64,000 nt of DNA from Streptomyces rimosus subsp. rimosus (GTDB taxonomy: Bacteria; Actinomycetota; Actinomycetes; Streptomycetales; Streptomycetaceae): contig NZ_JOCQ01000032.1 of assembly GCF_000720725.1 (NCBI RefSeq), positions 20,442 to 84,441 of the forward strand, in the 5' to 3' direction. The translations under genes and the position numbers were made by a program. This document shows, piece by piece, positions 32,366-40,968 of the stretch (within the stretch, counting starts at the first letter, position 1; every line of letters begins with the position of its first letter). Below the pieces are notes generated by a model. That model had not been told where the DNA came from, searched no databases, and saw only the letters and a program-made list of their open reading frames with translations.

Positions 32366-32371
32366 GCCTCC

Positions 32372-33517
32372 CTAGGACCGGCCCCGGTCGTGTTCGGCGA
32401 ACATGGCGATCAGGCTGTGGGGCGCGTTGTCGCCGTACATCAACTCGTGGAGTTCGGAGCCCCCGGTGGCGGCCCTGGCGCTACGGGGGAACATGGCCTG
32501 CTCGTACTCGGTGAGCGCGGCCTCGGTGTCGTCGGGGCGCGCGGCGAGGGCCTGGGCGAGTTCGGCGCCGTCGAGCATGGCCAGGTTGGCGCCGCCTTCA
32601 CCGCTCGGGAGCGCGAGGTGGGCGGCGTCGCCGATCAGGGTCACCCCCGGTACGCGGCCCCACCGGTGTTCGAGCGGCAGCGTGTTGAGGGGGCGCAGGA
32701 CGGGGGTGGTGTCGGCGTCGGTGATCAGCGCGGTCAGCTCGGGTGCCCAGCCGTCGAATTCGCGCGCGATCCGTGCGGTGGCCGCCGCGGCATCGGTGAA
32801 GTGGATCGCAGCGAACCAGTCCTGGGGCCTGGCCAGCGATACGTAGATGTGGAGGGTCCCGCCCTTTTCCCGGTGGGCCAGGATGCCCTTGCCCGGTGCG
32901 AGGGCGAGCAGTGATCCGCCGCCGACCGTGGTCACGGCGGCCGGGTGCCGGGTGTCGGCATCGAGCAGGTAGGTCTCGACGACCGACGCGCCGGTGTACT
33001 CGGGTGTGGCGGTGGACAGCAGCGGCCGGACCCGTGACCAGGCGCCGTCCGCGCCGACCAGCAGGGACGTTTCGACGGTGCTGCCGTCGGCGAACGTGAC
33101 CTCGTGGCGGCCCTCGCCGAGGGCACGGGTACGGCTGACCTTGTACCCCCACCGGACGGTTTCCGCCGGGAGCGAGTCGAGCAGGACCTGCCGCAGTTCG
33201 CCGCGCTGCACCTCGGGACGTCCGCCCGTGCCGTCGTCGGGCCGGTCGTGCAGGACGTCGCCGTCGCGGCCGAGGACCCGCAGCGACTGGCGGCCCTCCA
33301 AAACGAGGCCACGGAACTCGTCCAGCAGATCGGCTGCCTTGAGGGCGAGCTGTCCGTTGTCGTCGTGGATGTCGAGCATTCCGCCCTGAGAGCGAGCGGT
33401 GGGGGAGGCCTCCGCCTCGTAGACCGTGGCCGGTATGCCGTGTACGTGCAGGACGCGGGCGAGCGTCAGGCCGCCGAGGCCGGCGCCGATGATCGTTACG
33501 TGTGTGGGTGTGGTCAT
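32372..33517 (-). CDS. TetX-like FAD-dependent monooxygenase
   Basis: A 381-residue class A flavoprotein monooxygenase. FAD motifs are IIGAGLGGLTLARVL near the N-terminus, the internal Asp-Gly motif LLVGADGAWSRVRPLL, and the ribityl-binding VTLIGDAAHLALPSGEGGAN. TetX-type enzymes hydroxylate polycyclic substrates or inactivate tetracyclines using NAD(P)H and O2; the SQGGMLDIHDDNGQLAL segment is typical of that subgroup. ATG 33517 gives a canonical N-terminus but no clear Shine-Dalgarno precedes it. It faces away from transposase-like copy 2, and the shared 244-nt gap holds an operator-like palindrome, so the butyrolactone system may control it too. Confidence 0.92.
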   Translation of the reverse strand: MTTPTHVTIIGAGLGGLTLARVLHVHGIPATVYEAEASPTARSQGGMLDIHDDNGQLALKAADLLDEFRGLVLEGRQSLRVLGRDGDVLHDRPDDGTGGRPEVQRGELRQVLLDSLPAETVRWGYKVSRTRALGEGRHEVTFADGSTVETSLLVGADGAWSRVRPLLSTATPEYTGASVVETYLLDADTRHPAAVTTVGGGSLLALAPGKGILAHREKGGTLHIYVSLARPQDWFAAIHFTDAAAATARIAREFDGWAPELTALITDADTTPVLRPLNTLPLEHRWGRVPGVTLIGDAAHLALPSGEGGANLAMLDGAELAQALAARPDDTEAALTEYEQAMFPRSARAATGGSELHELMYGDNAPHSLIAMFAEHDRGRS

Positions 33518-33684
33518 GGTGGAAAGGTGACAAGCTGCGCTGACGGGCTGCCGACAAGCGCCGACGACTGCCGACAACGGGCCGACAGAGGGCCGGGCTT
33601 CGGGCCCCTGTCGGGGGCCGCGCCCCCTGGTTTCGTGCCGCTCCGGAACTTTGTGAAGTAGTCCGCGATCCGCCCACCGGCTCA

Positions 33685-33715
33685 AGAAACATAGCGAACG
33701 TTCTTTATTGTCGAG
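33685..33715 (+). promoter_or_regulatory. ARE-like operator before transposase-like copy 2
   Basis: Imperfect palindrome centred on gaacgttc with flanking ata/tat, reading cgttctttattgtcgag toward the gene. Shares cgttctttatt with the copy 1 element and ttgtcgag with the TetR element. Confidence 0.6.
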
Positions 33716-33761
33716 CTGTCGCCCGCCTGCCAACCTCTCCCCGGGGGCCAGTCCCTTGTCC

Positions 33762-35066
33762 GTGCCCACAGCCCGCCGCACCGCCGTTCCGCCGCCTCTC
33801 CCCGGGCGGCCGACCAGCACACAGGAGGCGTGGATCGAGGATCTGTGCAGACAGCTTTTCGTGTCCTTCACCAGGGCGGACCACCACCTCAAGGGTGAGC
33901 AGTACGTACGCGGGCTGCTCACCGCCCCCGGCCGCAAGTCCATCCGCAACATCGCCCGCACCCTGGAGGACACCGGCGCGGCCCAGCGCCTGCACCACTT
34001 CATCTGCAACGCCCCGTGGAACTGGCGCGCCGTCCGCGAGGCCCTGTCGGAGTACCTGGTGCGGCATGCCCGGCCGCGTTCCTGGGTGGTCCGCCCGATG
34101 CTCATCCCCAAGTCCGGTACGAACTCGGTCGGCGTCCACCGTCGCTTCGTCCCCGCCACCGGGCAACTGGTCAACGGGCAGCTGGCATACGGCCTCTGGT
34201 ACGCGGGCCGGTCCCTCGTCGCCCCCGTCGACTGGCGCCTGCACCTGCCCTCACCGGACCCCGGATCGTTCGTCCTCAGCGACGAGGGCGTCGCGCGGGT
34301 CCTCTCCCTCGCGCGGCGGTCCGCCTGCCCGGACACGGAGGAGCTGCCCCCGGTGGTCTGGGACAGCCAGATGCACCACGCCGCCGACGTGCTGGGCGCG
34401 CTGGCGCCGCTCGGCCTGCCCGTCATGGCCCGTACGCCCGGTTCCCTGCCGCTCCACCTGGTGGACCGTTACGGCCGGCCGTCCCACCGCGGCGCCCTCA
34501 CCGCGCAGCGCGTCCTCGCCGCTCCGGAACGTTTCGGCCTGCCCGTGCACAACGTCGCCCCCGGTGTACGGGCCGTTCTGGCCCGCGTCGCCCCCGCGCG
34601 GACCGGGGAGGGCGGAAACGGCGGCGAACTGCTGCTCTATGCCCAGCGGTACGAGGGCCTTGAGGCGTACGACGGGCAAGGTGCGGGTGACTACGACGGG
34701 CGCGGGACGGGTGTCCGCGCGGACTTCTGGCTGACGACGCCCACCCGGAAGGCCCCGGCCGAACTGCACCTGCTCACCCGGACCGCCGCGCACGTGGCCC
34801 GCGACAGTGTCCGTACGGGGGGCCGTACGGGGCTGCGCGACTTCGAGGGGCGGTCGTACGACGGCTGGCACCGCCACATGACGCTGGCCTCGGTCGCGTA
34901 CGTGGTCCAGTCGCTCACCGCGCTCGACGCCGTACGGTCGGCCCGCGAGGCGCAGCGGTCCCGCACGCCCGCGCCCGCCTACGAGCCCGCGTACGCGCCT
35001 GTGCCGCACGCCCCGCACGGGCCCGGCCGGCGCGCATGCGAACTGCCCCTCACCCTCGTGGGGTGA
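33762..35066 (+). CDS. IS701-like transposase-related protein, probably catalytically dead (copy 2)
   Basis: A 434-residue paralogue of copy 1: WIEDLCRQLFVSFTRADHHL, LLTAPGRKSIRNIARTLED, RLHHFICNAPWNWRAVREAL, NSVGVHRRFVP and C-terminal LRDFEGRSYDGWHRHMTLAS (Glu of the triad kept). Where active IS701 transposases have IDDTGFPK it reads VRPMLIPK, so the first Asp is absent, as in copy 1. No inverted repeats were found at its ends. GTG 33762 is a choice; TTG 33756 or earlier starts are possible as no strong ribosome site is visible. Sequence differs enough from copy 1 that this is not a recent transposition. Confidence 0.8.
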   Translation: MPTARRTAVPPPLPGRPTSTQEAWIEDLCRQLFVSFTRADHHLKGEQYVRGLLTAPGRKSIRNIARTLEDTGAAQRLHHFICNAPWNWRAVREALSEYLVRHARPRSWVVRPMLIPKSGTNSVGVHRRFVPATGQLVNGQLAYGLWYAGRSLVAPVDWRLHLPSPDPGSFVLSDEGVARVLSLARRSACPDTEELPPVVWDSQMHHAADVLGALAPLGLPVMARTPGSLPLHLVDRYGRPSHRGALTAQRVLAAPERFGLPVHNVAPGVRAVLARVAPARTGEGGNGGELLLYAQRYEGLEAYDGQGAGDYDGRGTGVRADFWLTTPTRKAPAELHLLTRTAAHVARDSVRTGGRTGLRDFEGRSYDGWHRHMTLASVAYVVQSLTALDAVRSAREAQRSRTPAPAYEPAYAPVPHAPHGPGRRACELPLTLVG

Positions 35067-35097
35067 CGGGCAGCCGCGCAGACCGGTTACGGGCCGG

Positions 35098-35448
35098 TCA
35101 GCCGCCGAACGTCCAGCTCAGCGAGCCGTCGGCGGTGGCCAGCGTGGCCAGGATGATCAGGTCGGCGGCGCCGAGGGCCATGCCGAGCATGGCGCGGGCG
35201 CGCCGGGTGGTGTGGCGTGCCAGGGCCAGCGCACCGAGTACGAGGGCGCAGGGGCCGAGGATCACGTTGGCGACCAGGGTGCCGACGAGGCCGAGCACGA
35301 ACGCGGCCACGGCCATGCCGTCGGCCTGCCCGAAGGGCGTTTTGCCCTGCGCGGGCTTCGGGTCGGCGGACGATTCGGTGTCGGTCTTGGCCTCGGTCTT
35401 GGTCTCGGGCTTTGTGTCGTGCTTGCTGCCGGTGATGAGGGTGGTCAT
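35098..35448 (-). CDS. DUF4190-like small membrane protein
   Basis: A 116-residue protein with a Lys/Thr/Glu-rich soluble N-terminus (TKPETKTEAKTDTESSAD) and two TM helices in the DUF4190 pattern GMAVAAFVLGLVGTLVANVI then ARAMLGMALGAADLIILATL. GAGGGAG precedes ATG 35448. Its start overlaps the stop of the upstream 57-residue membrane protein gene (ATGA), so both are made together. Function unknown; DUF4190 proteins are common and sometimes near growth or secretion genes. Confidence 0.8.
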   Translation of the reverse strand: MTTLITGSKHDTKPETKTEAKTDTESSADPKPAQGKTPFGQADGMAVAAFVLGLVGTLVANVILGPCALVLGALALARHTTRRARAMLGMALGAADLIILATLATADGSLSWTFGG

Positions 35449-35618
35449 CGGGACGCTCCCTCGCTGTGGGTGGTGTGGTGGCGGCGCTCGCGAATGGTGA
35501 AGACGAGCAGCCAGCAACCGATGGCCGCTGCCGCGATGATCGTGACGGGGACCGGGAGATGTGCCGCGGTACCCACCACAATCCCCAGCAGGAGGAGGGC
35601 TGCGACAAGGAAGAGCAT
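35445..35618 (-). CDS. Small two-helix membrane protein
   Basis: A 57-residue protein with two close TM helices (LFLVAALLLLGIVVGTAAHL and VTIIAAAAIGCWLLVFTI) and a basic/His tail (RERRHHTTHSEGASR) that should be cytoplasmic. ATG 35618 follows ggaaagg; longer frames cross the regulator's promoter. Coupled to the DUF4190 gene and divergent from a TetR gene 98 nt away, which probably represses the pair. No family recognised. Confidence 0.7.
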   Translation of the reverse strand: MLFLVAALLLLGIVVGTAAHLPVPVTIIAAAAIGCWLLVFTIRERRHHTTHSEGASR

Positions 35619-35716
35619 GATCTGCCTTTCCGATTCGGAGGACAGTTGTTCACTCAGTACCTGGGTTCCCAGTGTAGGGGTGGAGAAACTCAGAGAACGG
35701 TTGTTTACTGGATGAC

Positions 35717-36367
35717 ATGAGTCACAGTGAGACCGTCGGAGTCCGCCAGGCCCAGAAGCAGCGCACCCGGCAGGCCCTGCTCGACGCGGCACTGGGCCTG
35801 CTGGAGGAACAGAGCCTGAGCAGCATGGGGTTGCGCGAGGTGACCCGCGCGGTCGGCGTCGCGCCCACGGCCTTCTACCGGCACTTCCGTGATCTGGGGG
35901 AGCTCGGAGTCGCCCTGGTCCAGGAGTCGTTGGCCAGCCTGCACGCGACGGTGCGGGCGGTCCTGGCGGAGCAGGCCGGCGCGGAGGAGCGGATCGACCA
36001 CACGGTGGCGGTCGTTGAGCGGTACGTACGGGAACACCCCGCGCACGTCCGGTTCATCGCGCGCGAACGGCACGGTGGCGTACGGGCCGTACGCCAGGCC
36101 ATAGCAGGCGAGCTGGACCGCTTCGCCACGGAGGTTGCGGCGGCGCTCAAGGTGCAGCCGGTGTCGGTTGGTTGGAGCGACGAAGACGTCCGGATGCTGG
36201 CCGAGTTGTATGTGGACCGGCTCGTGATGACGGCCTCGGCGTTCCTGGACGTGAGTGACGGGGAGGGCGAGGACTCGGAGCGGTGGCGGGCGGTCGCTCG
36301 AACTGCGCGTAGGCAGCTGCGTCTTATCAGCGTGGGGCGTCGGCATTGGCATGATGCCGTTTCCTGA
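35717..36367 (+). CDS. TetR-family regulator, FabR-like
   Basis: A 216-residue TetR protein with QAQKQRTRQALLDAALGLLE, GLREVTRAVGVAPTAFYRHF and a ligand domain containing YVREHPAHVRFIARERHGG, the pattern of FabR-like regulators of lipid metabolism. ATG 35717 is preceded by a direct repeat (gttgttcactc near 35645, gttgtttactg near 35701) that may be its operator; the repeat lies between it and the divergent membrane-protein genes. The effector is unknown. Confidence 0.88.
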   Translation: MSHSETVGVRQAQKQRTRQALLDAALGLLEEQSLSSMGLREVTRAVGVAPTAFYRHFRDLGELGVALVQESLASLHATVRAVLAEQAGAEERIDHTVAVVERYVREHPAHVRFIARERHGGVRAVRQAIAGELDRFATEVAAALKVQPVSVGWSDEDVRMLAELYVDRLVMTASAFLDVSDGEGEDSERWRAVARTARRQLRLISVGRRHWHDAVS

Positions 36368-36485
36368 TCGGTGTTTGGCCGTCGCTGATCAATTGGTGGC
36401 GTAGCTAAGTCATTTGGCTCAATTGTCAGTGGGTGGGTCTAGCGTTTGCCGTGTCAGGACTACGCGAGTAGCGGAGGCGGGAGCG

Positions 36486-37298
36486 ATGACGGTCGGCAAT
36501 TCCGAACCACCGATGGCGTGGCGGTACTGCGGCAATCAAATCAAGCTCTGGCGCACACATGCGCAGGTGAGCCGGGAGGAGTTGGCCAAGGAGGTCGGAT
36601 ACTCGGCGGAGTACGTGAAGTCGATGGAGCAAGGGAGGCGAAAGCCGACCAATCTGCTCCTACTCGTAGCCGACCAAGTGTGCCGGGCACAGGGGATGCT
36701 GCTGGCGGCGGAGGAGTATCTACAGCCCGAAAAGTTCGCCTCGTATTCGGCGGATTACATGCTGTACGAGGTCGACGCGATTGCCCTGCGGTTCTACCAG
36801 GCTCTGCTGGTGCCAGGTCTGCTCCAGACCGAGGCGTACGCACGGAGTCTCATCGTCGGGCATTGGCCGCCGCTGGATGACGCGACGATCGAGAAGCGCA
36901 TCAAGTCGCGTATCGAACGTCAGTCGTTGCTGGACAAGACGACCACGGCGTTCAGCTTCGTGATCAGCGAGGGGGTGCTCACGAACCCCATCGCGAGCGA
37001 GGAGGAGCACAAGGAGCAGTTGCTCCGGATTCTGGAGTGCGGGGAACGGCGCAACGTGGACATCCAAGTCCTGCTGGCTGGCAAGCGGGCCAATCCAGCT
37101 CTGGCCGGTCCGTTCGTCCTGCTGGAGACTGCAGAGCACGAGCAGCTCGTCTACCAGGAGGGCCAACTCGGCTCGGCTCTGAGCAACGATGCGGAGCGCG
37201 TGAGCACCATCAGCCAGCGATGGGCCAAGCTCGTCCAGCTCGCGCTTGACCCGATGGAGACGGCTCGGTTCATCAAGGAGTTGGTCGAGAAGCTATGA
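36486..37298 (+). CDS. Scr1-type XRE regulator with DUF5753 domain
   Basis: A 270-residue protein: N-terminal XRE helix-turn-helix (IKLWRTHAQVSREELAKEVG, then YSAEYVKSMEQGRRKP) and the DUF5753 effector domain (LRFYQALLVPGLLQTEAYAR, RIERQSLLDKTTTAFSFVIS, AGPFVLLETAEHEQLVYQEG). It is joined by ATGA overlap to a DUF397 gene. These WhiJ/BldB-associated pairs are abundant in streptomycetes and influence development and antibiotic production. Codon use is less GC-biased than in neighbours, consistent with mobile or rapidly evolving gene pairs. ATG 36486 follows GGAGG. Confidence 0.93.
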   Translation: MTVGNSEPPMAWRYCGNQIKLWRTHAQVSREELAKEVGYSAEYVKSMEQGRRKPTNLLLLVADQVCRAQGMLLAAEEYLQPEKFASYSADYMLYEVDAIALRFYQALLVPGLLQTEAYARSLIVGHWPPLDDATIEKRIKSRIERQSLLDKTTTAFSFVISEGVLTNPIASEEEHKEQLLRILECGERRNVDIQVLLAGKRANPALAGPFVLLETAEHEQLVYQEGQLGSALSNDAERVSTISQRWAKLVQLALDPMETARFIKELVEKL

Positions 37299-37483
37299 GC
37301 GGACGCTTGGTGTGGTTTAAGTCGAGCTACAGCAGTACTGACGGCGGCGAATGCGTAGAGATATCCACCGCCCCGGACGCTATTCACGTCCGGGATTCGA
37401 AGCACCCACGCGGCCCCCAGATCGCCTTCGGGGCCGCCGCCTGGACCACATTCCTCGCGTACGCGCGCGACCGTTCGGCGTGA
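37295..37483 (+). CDS. DUF397 protein, partner of the XRE regulator
   Basis: A 62-residue protein with the family signature WFKSSYSSTDGGECVEI, VRDSKHPRGPQIAFGAAAW and a short basic end. Its ATG overlaps the regulator's stop as ATGA. Partners of this kind are thought to antagonise the XRE protein, in a toxin-antitoxin-like or signalling manner; the mechanism is unsettled. The last 104 nt overlap the 3' end of the rhomboid-like gene on the opposite strand. Confidence 0.93.
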   Translation: MSGRLVWFKSSYSSTDGGECVEISTAPDAIHVRDSKHPRGPQIAFGAAAWTTFLAYARDRSA

Positions 37484-38090
37484 GGGGGTAACACGCCAGC
37501 CCCAGCAGCGCAGCCGACAGGTGGCCGATGTCGGTGAAGGTGAGGTTGTCGAAGAGGGGGATCGCGTAGAAGACGAGGACGCCTGCGGCGTAGACGTAGC
37601 GGAGGGGGTGCCAGGGGAGGCGGTACGTCAGGACGGCGATGACGCCGGCCAGTGCGTAGCTGACGCCGACGTCCAGCGTGTTGACGGCGGAGTGCGGCGC
37701 CGCGTCCGTGTGGATGGCGAGGGCGAGGACGCCTTCACTCAGATACGTGGCGCCGATATGGGCTACGCCCATGACCGCCAGCCAGCGGCGGGTGCCGAGC
37801 CAGCGTTCGGCGGGGACGTGGAAGATGTTGAAGAGGATGAAGTAGAGGGGCCAGCCGCCGCCGTCGAGCCAGAGGGCGCTGGTAAGCAGTACCCGGCCGG
37901 GTGAGAACAGCAGGTTGTGGATGTTGGTGGAGCGGCGTTGCAGGACGTGCTCCAGGGTGTCGGGCGTCAGGTGGTGCACGATCACCGACGTGCCGAAGAG
38001 GATCGCGAGCCAGATGAACGTGCCGGGGGCTCGGCGTACGTAAGACCAGACCGCGCGGGCCAGGGCGGCCGGGCGGAGCGAATCCCTCAT
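37380..38090 (-). CDS. Rhomboid-like membrane protein
   Basis: A 236-residue protein with about six TM helices: WLAILFGTSVIVHHL, GGWPLYFILFNIFHVPAERWLGT, MGVAHIGATYLSEGVLALAI and GHLSAALLGLACYPL. It resembles the rhomboid-like group, but the serine-protease GxSG motif is not evident (the equivalent loop reads DVGVSYAL), so proteolysis is uncertain. The Arg-rich C-terminus (RRRPRRRSGG) lies antisense to the DUF397 gene and may be a recent extension. GTG 38108 is an alternative start. Confidence 0.75.
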   Translation of the reverse strand: MRDSLRPAALARAVWSYVRRAPGTFIWLAILFGTSVIVHHLTPDTLEHVLQRRSTNIHNLLFSPGRVLLTSALWLDGGGWPLYFILFNIFHVPAERWLGTRRWLAVMGVAHIGATYLSEGVLALAIHTDAAPHSAVNTLDVGVSYALAGVIAVLTYRLPWHPLRYVYAAGVLVFYAIPLFDNLTFTDIGHLSAALLGLACYPLTPNGRARTRGMWSRRRPRRRSGGRVGASNPGRE

Positions 38091-38355
38091 GGCGCATGTA
38101 TACGCCACGGTGCGCGACGCGCCGTATCGGGTGAGGGTCGTACGGCGCGTGTGGCGCAGAACACAGGAATGGCTGAAATAACCGGGGACGCCCTCCCCGT
38201 TTAACCGGGTGTCCGACTGAAGCGGGGGATCACTCCCCGCTTACCGGACCACCGCCTTCCGGGCCCGCCCCGGATACGCGACCCGGATGCGCGACTCGGA
38301 TACGAAGCGACGCGCCGAAGAAGAGACGCGACGAAGACGAAAGGAACGTGCCGAC

Positions 38356-39024
38356 ATGACCGCCACCCGGTCCCGCACCCGCGCCCCCGGCGCATGCGCG
38401 GCGACGCCCCCGCACCGGCTGCGGGCGGACGCGCTGCGCAACCGGGAGCGGATCATCGGGGCGGCGCGTGAAGCGATGGTCGAGTTCGGGGCGGAGATCC
38501 CGCTCGATGAAATCGCTCGACGCGCCGGGGTCGGCAATGCGACGCTCTACCGTCACTTCCCGGATCGCCTGGATTTGATCCACCACGTCACGCTCTCCGT
38601 CATGGACCGCACCGCGGACAAGGCGGAGACCGCGCTCACCGAGGAGCCCGACGCCTTCCAGGCGTTGCGGCGTTTCGTGTTCGCGGCGGTCGAGGAGCGG
38701 ATCGGGGCCCTGTGCCCGCTGCTCTCGGACGGCGTCGACAAGGACCACCCTGATCTGCTCGCAGCGCGCGGGCGCCTGGAGGGGGCCGTCGAGGCCCTGA
38801 TGGGTGCCGCGCGCGACAGCGGCCAGCTGCGTACCGACATCGCCGTCGGTGACCTGATGGTCGCGCTGACTCAACTTACGCGCCCGCTGCCTGGAAGCGG
38901 GTGTACGGACTTCGACCGGTTCGTGTACCGGCACCTGCTGCTGTTCCTCGACGGACTGCGGGCGCCGGCGCGCTCTGAACTGCCCGGTTGCGCGGCCACG
39001 CTGGAGGACCTCCGGCACGGCTAG
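38356..39024 (+). CDS. TetR-family regulator of the downstream MFS gene
   Basis: A 222-residue TetR protein: LRADALRNRERIIGAAREAM, then IARRAGVGNATLYRHFPDRL, and a TetR C-terminal domain of the SbtR-like type (DAFQALRRFVFAAVEERIGA, LMVALTQLTRPLPG). ATG 38356 follows AAAGGAA. A DHA2 exporter gene follows in the same direction after 396 nt, a frequent drug-efflux arrangement, so the exporter is a likely target together with the MarR gene on its other side. Confidence 0.9.
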   Translation: MTATRSRTRAPGACAATPPHRLRADALRNRERIIGAAREAMVEFGAEIPLDEIARRAGVGNATLYRHFPDRLDLIHHVTLSVMDRTADKAETALTEEPDAFQALRRFVFAAVEERIGALCPLLSDGVDKDHPDLLAARGRLEGAVEALMGAARDSGQLRTDIAVGDLMVALTQLTRPLPGSGCTDFDRFVYRHLLLFLDGLRAPARSELPGCAATLEDLRHG

Positions 39025-39420
39025 GGGACCACACGGGGGAAACGGAGAAACACGGGGGAACTCGGGGAACCACGGGGGAACACGGGGGATCGAGACCCGG
39101 CCGGGGCGGCCCGGCGGGGGCATTGACGCTGATCACGGGATGACGGAAGGCCGCTGCACGACTCCGGCCCACCCGGCCGGAAATCGCTGCCATCCGATCG
39201 CCGCCCGATCGCCATCCGATCGCCGCCCGATCACCGGCTTTCGCGAGCCCTGGCACAGCCGGTCCCGCCCGGCCATATCCCAAGCCGCTCAACGCCCGAT
39301 CAACACACGTTCAACAGCAAATCAACACCACAACGGCACCGACCTTCTCACTTACGAACACCGCACCGGCTCACGCCCACGTCCCGCTGCTCGCTCACGC
39401 ACCACTAGGTGGACCCACCC
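39025..39420. other. Intergenic region with tandem repeats and MFS promoter
   Basis: Units of cacgggggaa fill 39029-39090 just after the TetR stop. The right half (39290-39400) is A-rich with several caac motifs (atcaacacacgttcaacagc) and is the probable promoter and operator region of the exporter. No gene seen. Confidence 0.55.
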
Positions 39421-40956
39421 ATGTCTGAATCGGCCACGAACGTCGATCCCCGGCGCTGGAAAGCGCTCATATTCATCGCCCTGGCGCAGCTCATGGTCGT
39501 GCTCGACGCGACGATCGTGAACATCGCGCTGCCCTCCGCCCAGGCCGACCTCGGCATCTCCGATGCCAACCGGCAGTGGGTCATCACGGCGTACGCCCTC
39601 GCCTTCGGCGGCCTGCTGCTGTTCGGCGGGCGGCTCGCCGACCTGATGGGCCGCAAGCGGACCTTCATCATCGGCCTGGTCGGCTTCGCGCTGGCCTCCG
39701 CCCTCGGCGGCGCCGCGTCCAACGAGGGCGTCCTGCTCGGCGCCCGCGCCCTCCAGGGCGTCTTCGGCGCGCTGCTGGCGCCGTCGGCGCTGTCGCTGCT
39801 CGCGGTGACGTTCACCGAGGCGCGGGAGCGGGCCAAGGCGTTCGGCATCTTCGGTGCCATCGCCGGTGGCGGCGGTGCCGTCGGCCTGATCCTCGGCGGC
39901 GTGCTGACCGAGTACATGAACTGGCGCTGGACCTTCTTCGTCAACATCCCGTTCGCCGTGATCGCGGCCGCCGGCGCGCTGCTGGTGATCCGCGAGCCCG
40001 CCGGCAGCCGTAACCCGTCCCGCCTGGACGTGCCCGGCGTCATCCTGGCCACCCTCGGCCTGGTGTCCCTGGTCTACGGCTTCACGCGCGCCGAGTCCGA
40101 CGGCTGGGGCGCCGGGATGACCATCGGCCTGTTCGTGGCCGCGGCCGTGCTGCTCGCCGCGTTCGTGCTGGTCGAGTCGAAGGTCAAGTCCCCGCTGCTG
40201 CCGCTGCGGGTGCTCACCGACCGCAACCGCGCCGGCGTCTACACGTCGCTGGGCCTGGCCGTCATCGGCATGTTCGGTCTGTTCCTGTTCCTGACGTACT
40301 ACATGCAGATTGTGAAGGGCTACACGCCGGTCACGACCGGTCTGGCCTTCCTGCCGATGATCGTCGGTATGATCACCGGCTCGACGCAGATCGGCGCCCG
40401 GCTGATGACCCGCGTCCGGCCGCGGCTGCTGATGGCCCCGGGCTTCCTGCTCGCCGCCGTCGGCATGTTCCTGCTGACCCACATCGGCCTGGACACGTCC
40501 TACCCGGCGCTGATCCTGCCCGCCTTCCTGCTGCTCGGCCTCGGCATGGGTACGGCCTTCATGCCCGCCATGTCGCTCGCCACGCACGGCGTGCAGCCGC
40601 GGGACGCGGGTGTCGCCTCGGCGATGGTCAACACCTCGCAGCAGGTGGGCGGCGCGATCGGCACCGCCCTGCTGAACACCATCGCGGCCAGCGCCACCAC
40701 CGCGTACGCCACCTCGCACGCGAAGTCCGCGCCCTCGGTGGACCTGCTGAAGCTGGAGTCGATGGTGCACGGCTACACCGCCGCGATCTGGTGGGCGGTC
40801 GGCATCCTGGCCGTCGCCGCGGCCATCGCCTTCACCATGGTCACCACCGGCAGCCAGGGCGGCAACGGACCGGTCGCCCGCTCCGGCGACGGTGCGGACG
40901 CGGAGGCGGGTGCCGACGCGGAGGCGGATGTGCCGATTCCGGTCATGGCGCACTGA
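39421..40956 (+). CDS. DHA2-family MFS drug/proton antiporter
   Basis: A 511-residue, 14-TM exporter of the EmrB/QacA type. Motif A is FGGRLADLMGRKR, motif D1 includes LAQLMVVLDATIVNIALPSA, and motif C is GAIAGGGGAVGLILGG. It should expel hydrophobic drugs using the proton gradient. The cytoplasmic C-terminus is acidic (GDGADAEAGADAEAD). ATG 39421 follows AGGTGG by 8 nt; GTG 39409 is an unneeded earlier start. Flanked by a TetR gene upstream and a convergent MarR gene. Confidence 0.95.
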   Translation: MSESATNVDPRRWKALIFIALAQLMVVLDATIVNIALPSAQADLGISDANRQWVITAYALAFGGLLLFGGRLADLMGRKRTFIIGLVGFALASALGGAASNEGVLLGARALQGVFGALLAPSALSLLAVTFTEARERAKAFGIFGAIAGGGGAVGLILGGVLTEYMNWRWTFFVNIPFAVIAAAGALLVIREPAGSRNPSRLDVPGVILATLGLVSLVYGFTRAESDGWGAGMTIGLFVAAAVLLAAFVLVESKVKSPLLPLRVLTDRNRAGVYTSLGLAVIGMFGLFLFLTYYMQIVKGYTPVTTGLAFLPMIVGMITGSTQIGARLMTRVRPRLLMAPGFLLAAVGMFLLTHIGLDTSYPALILPAFLLLGLGMGTAFMPAMSLATHGVQPRDAGVASAMVNTSQQVGGAIGTALLNTIAASATTAYATSHAKSAPSVDLLKLESMVHGYTAAIWWAVGILAVAAAIAFTMVTTGSQGGNGPVARSGDGADAEAGADAEADVPIPVMAH

Positions 40957-40968
40957 GCGCACACGAAC

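Noticed and set aside
28569..35066. Composite transposon bounded by the two IS701-like genes
   Set aside because: The copies are divergent in sequence, lack visible terminal repeats and miss a catalytic Asp, so transposition of the interval is not supported.
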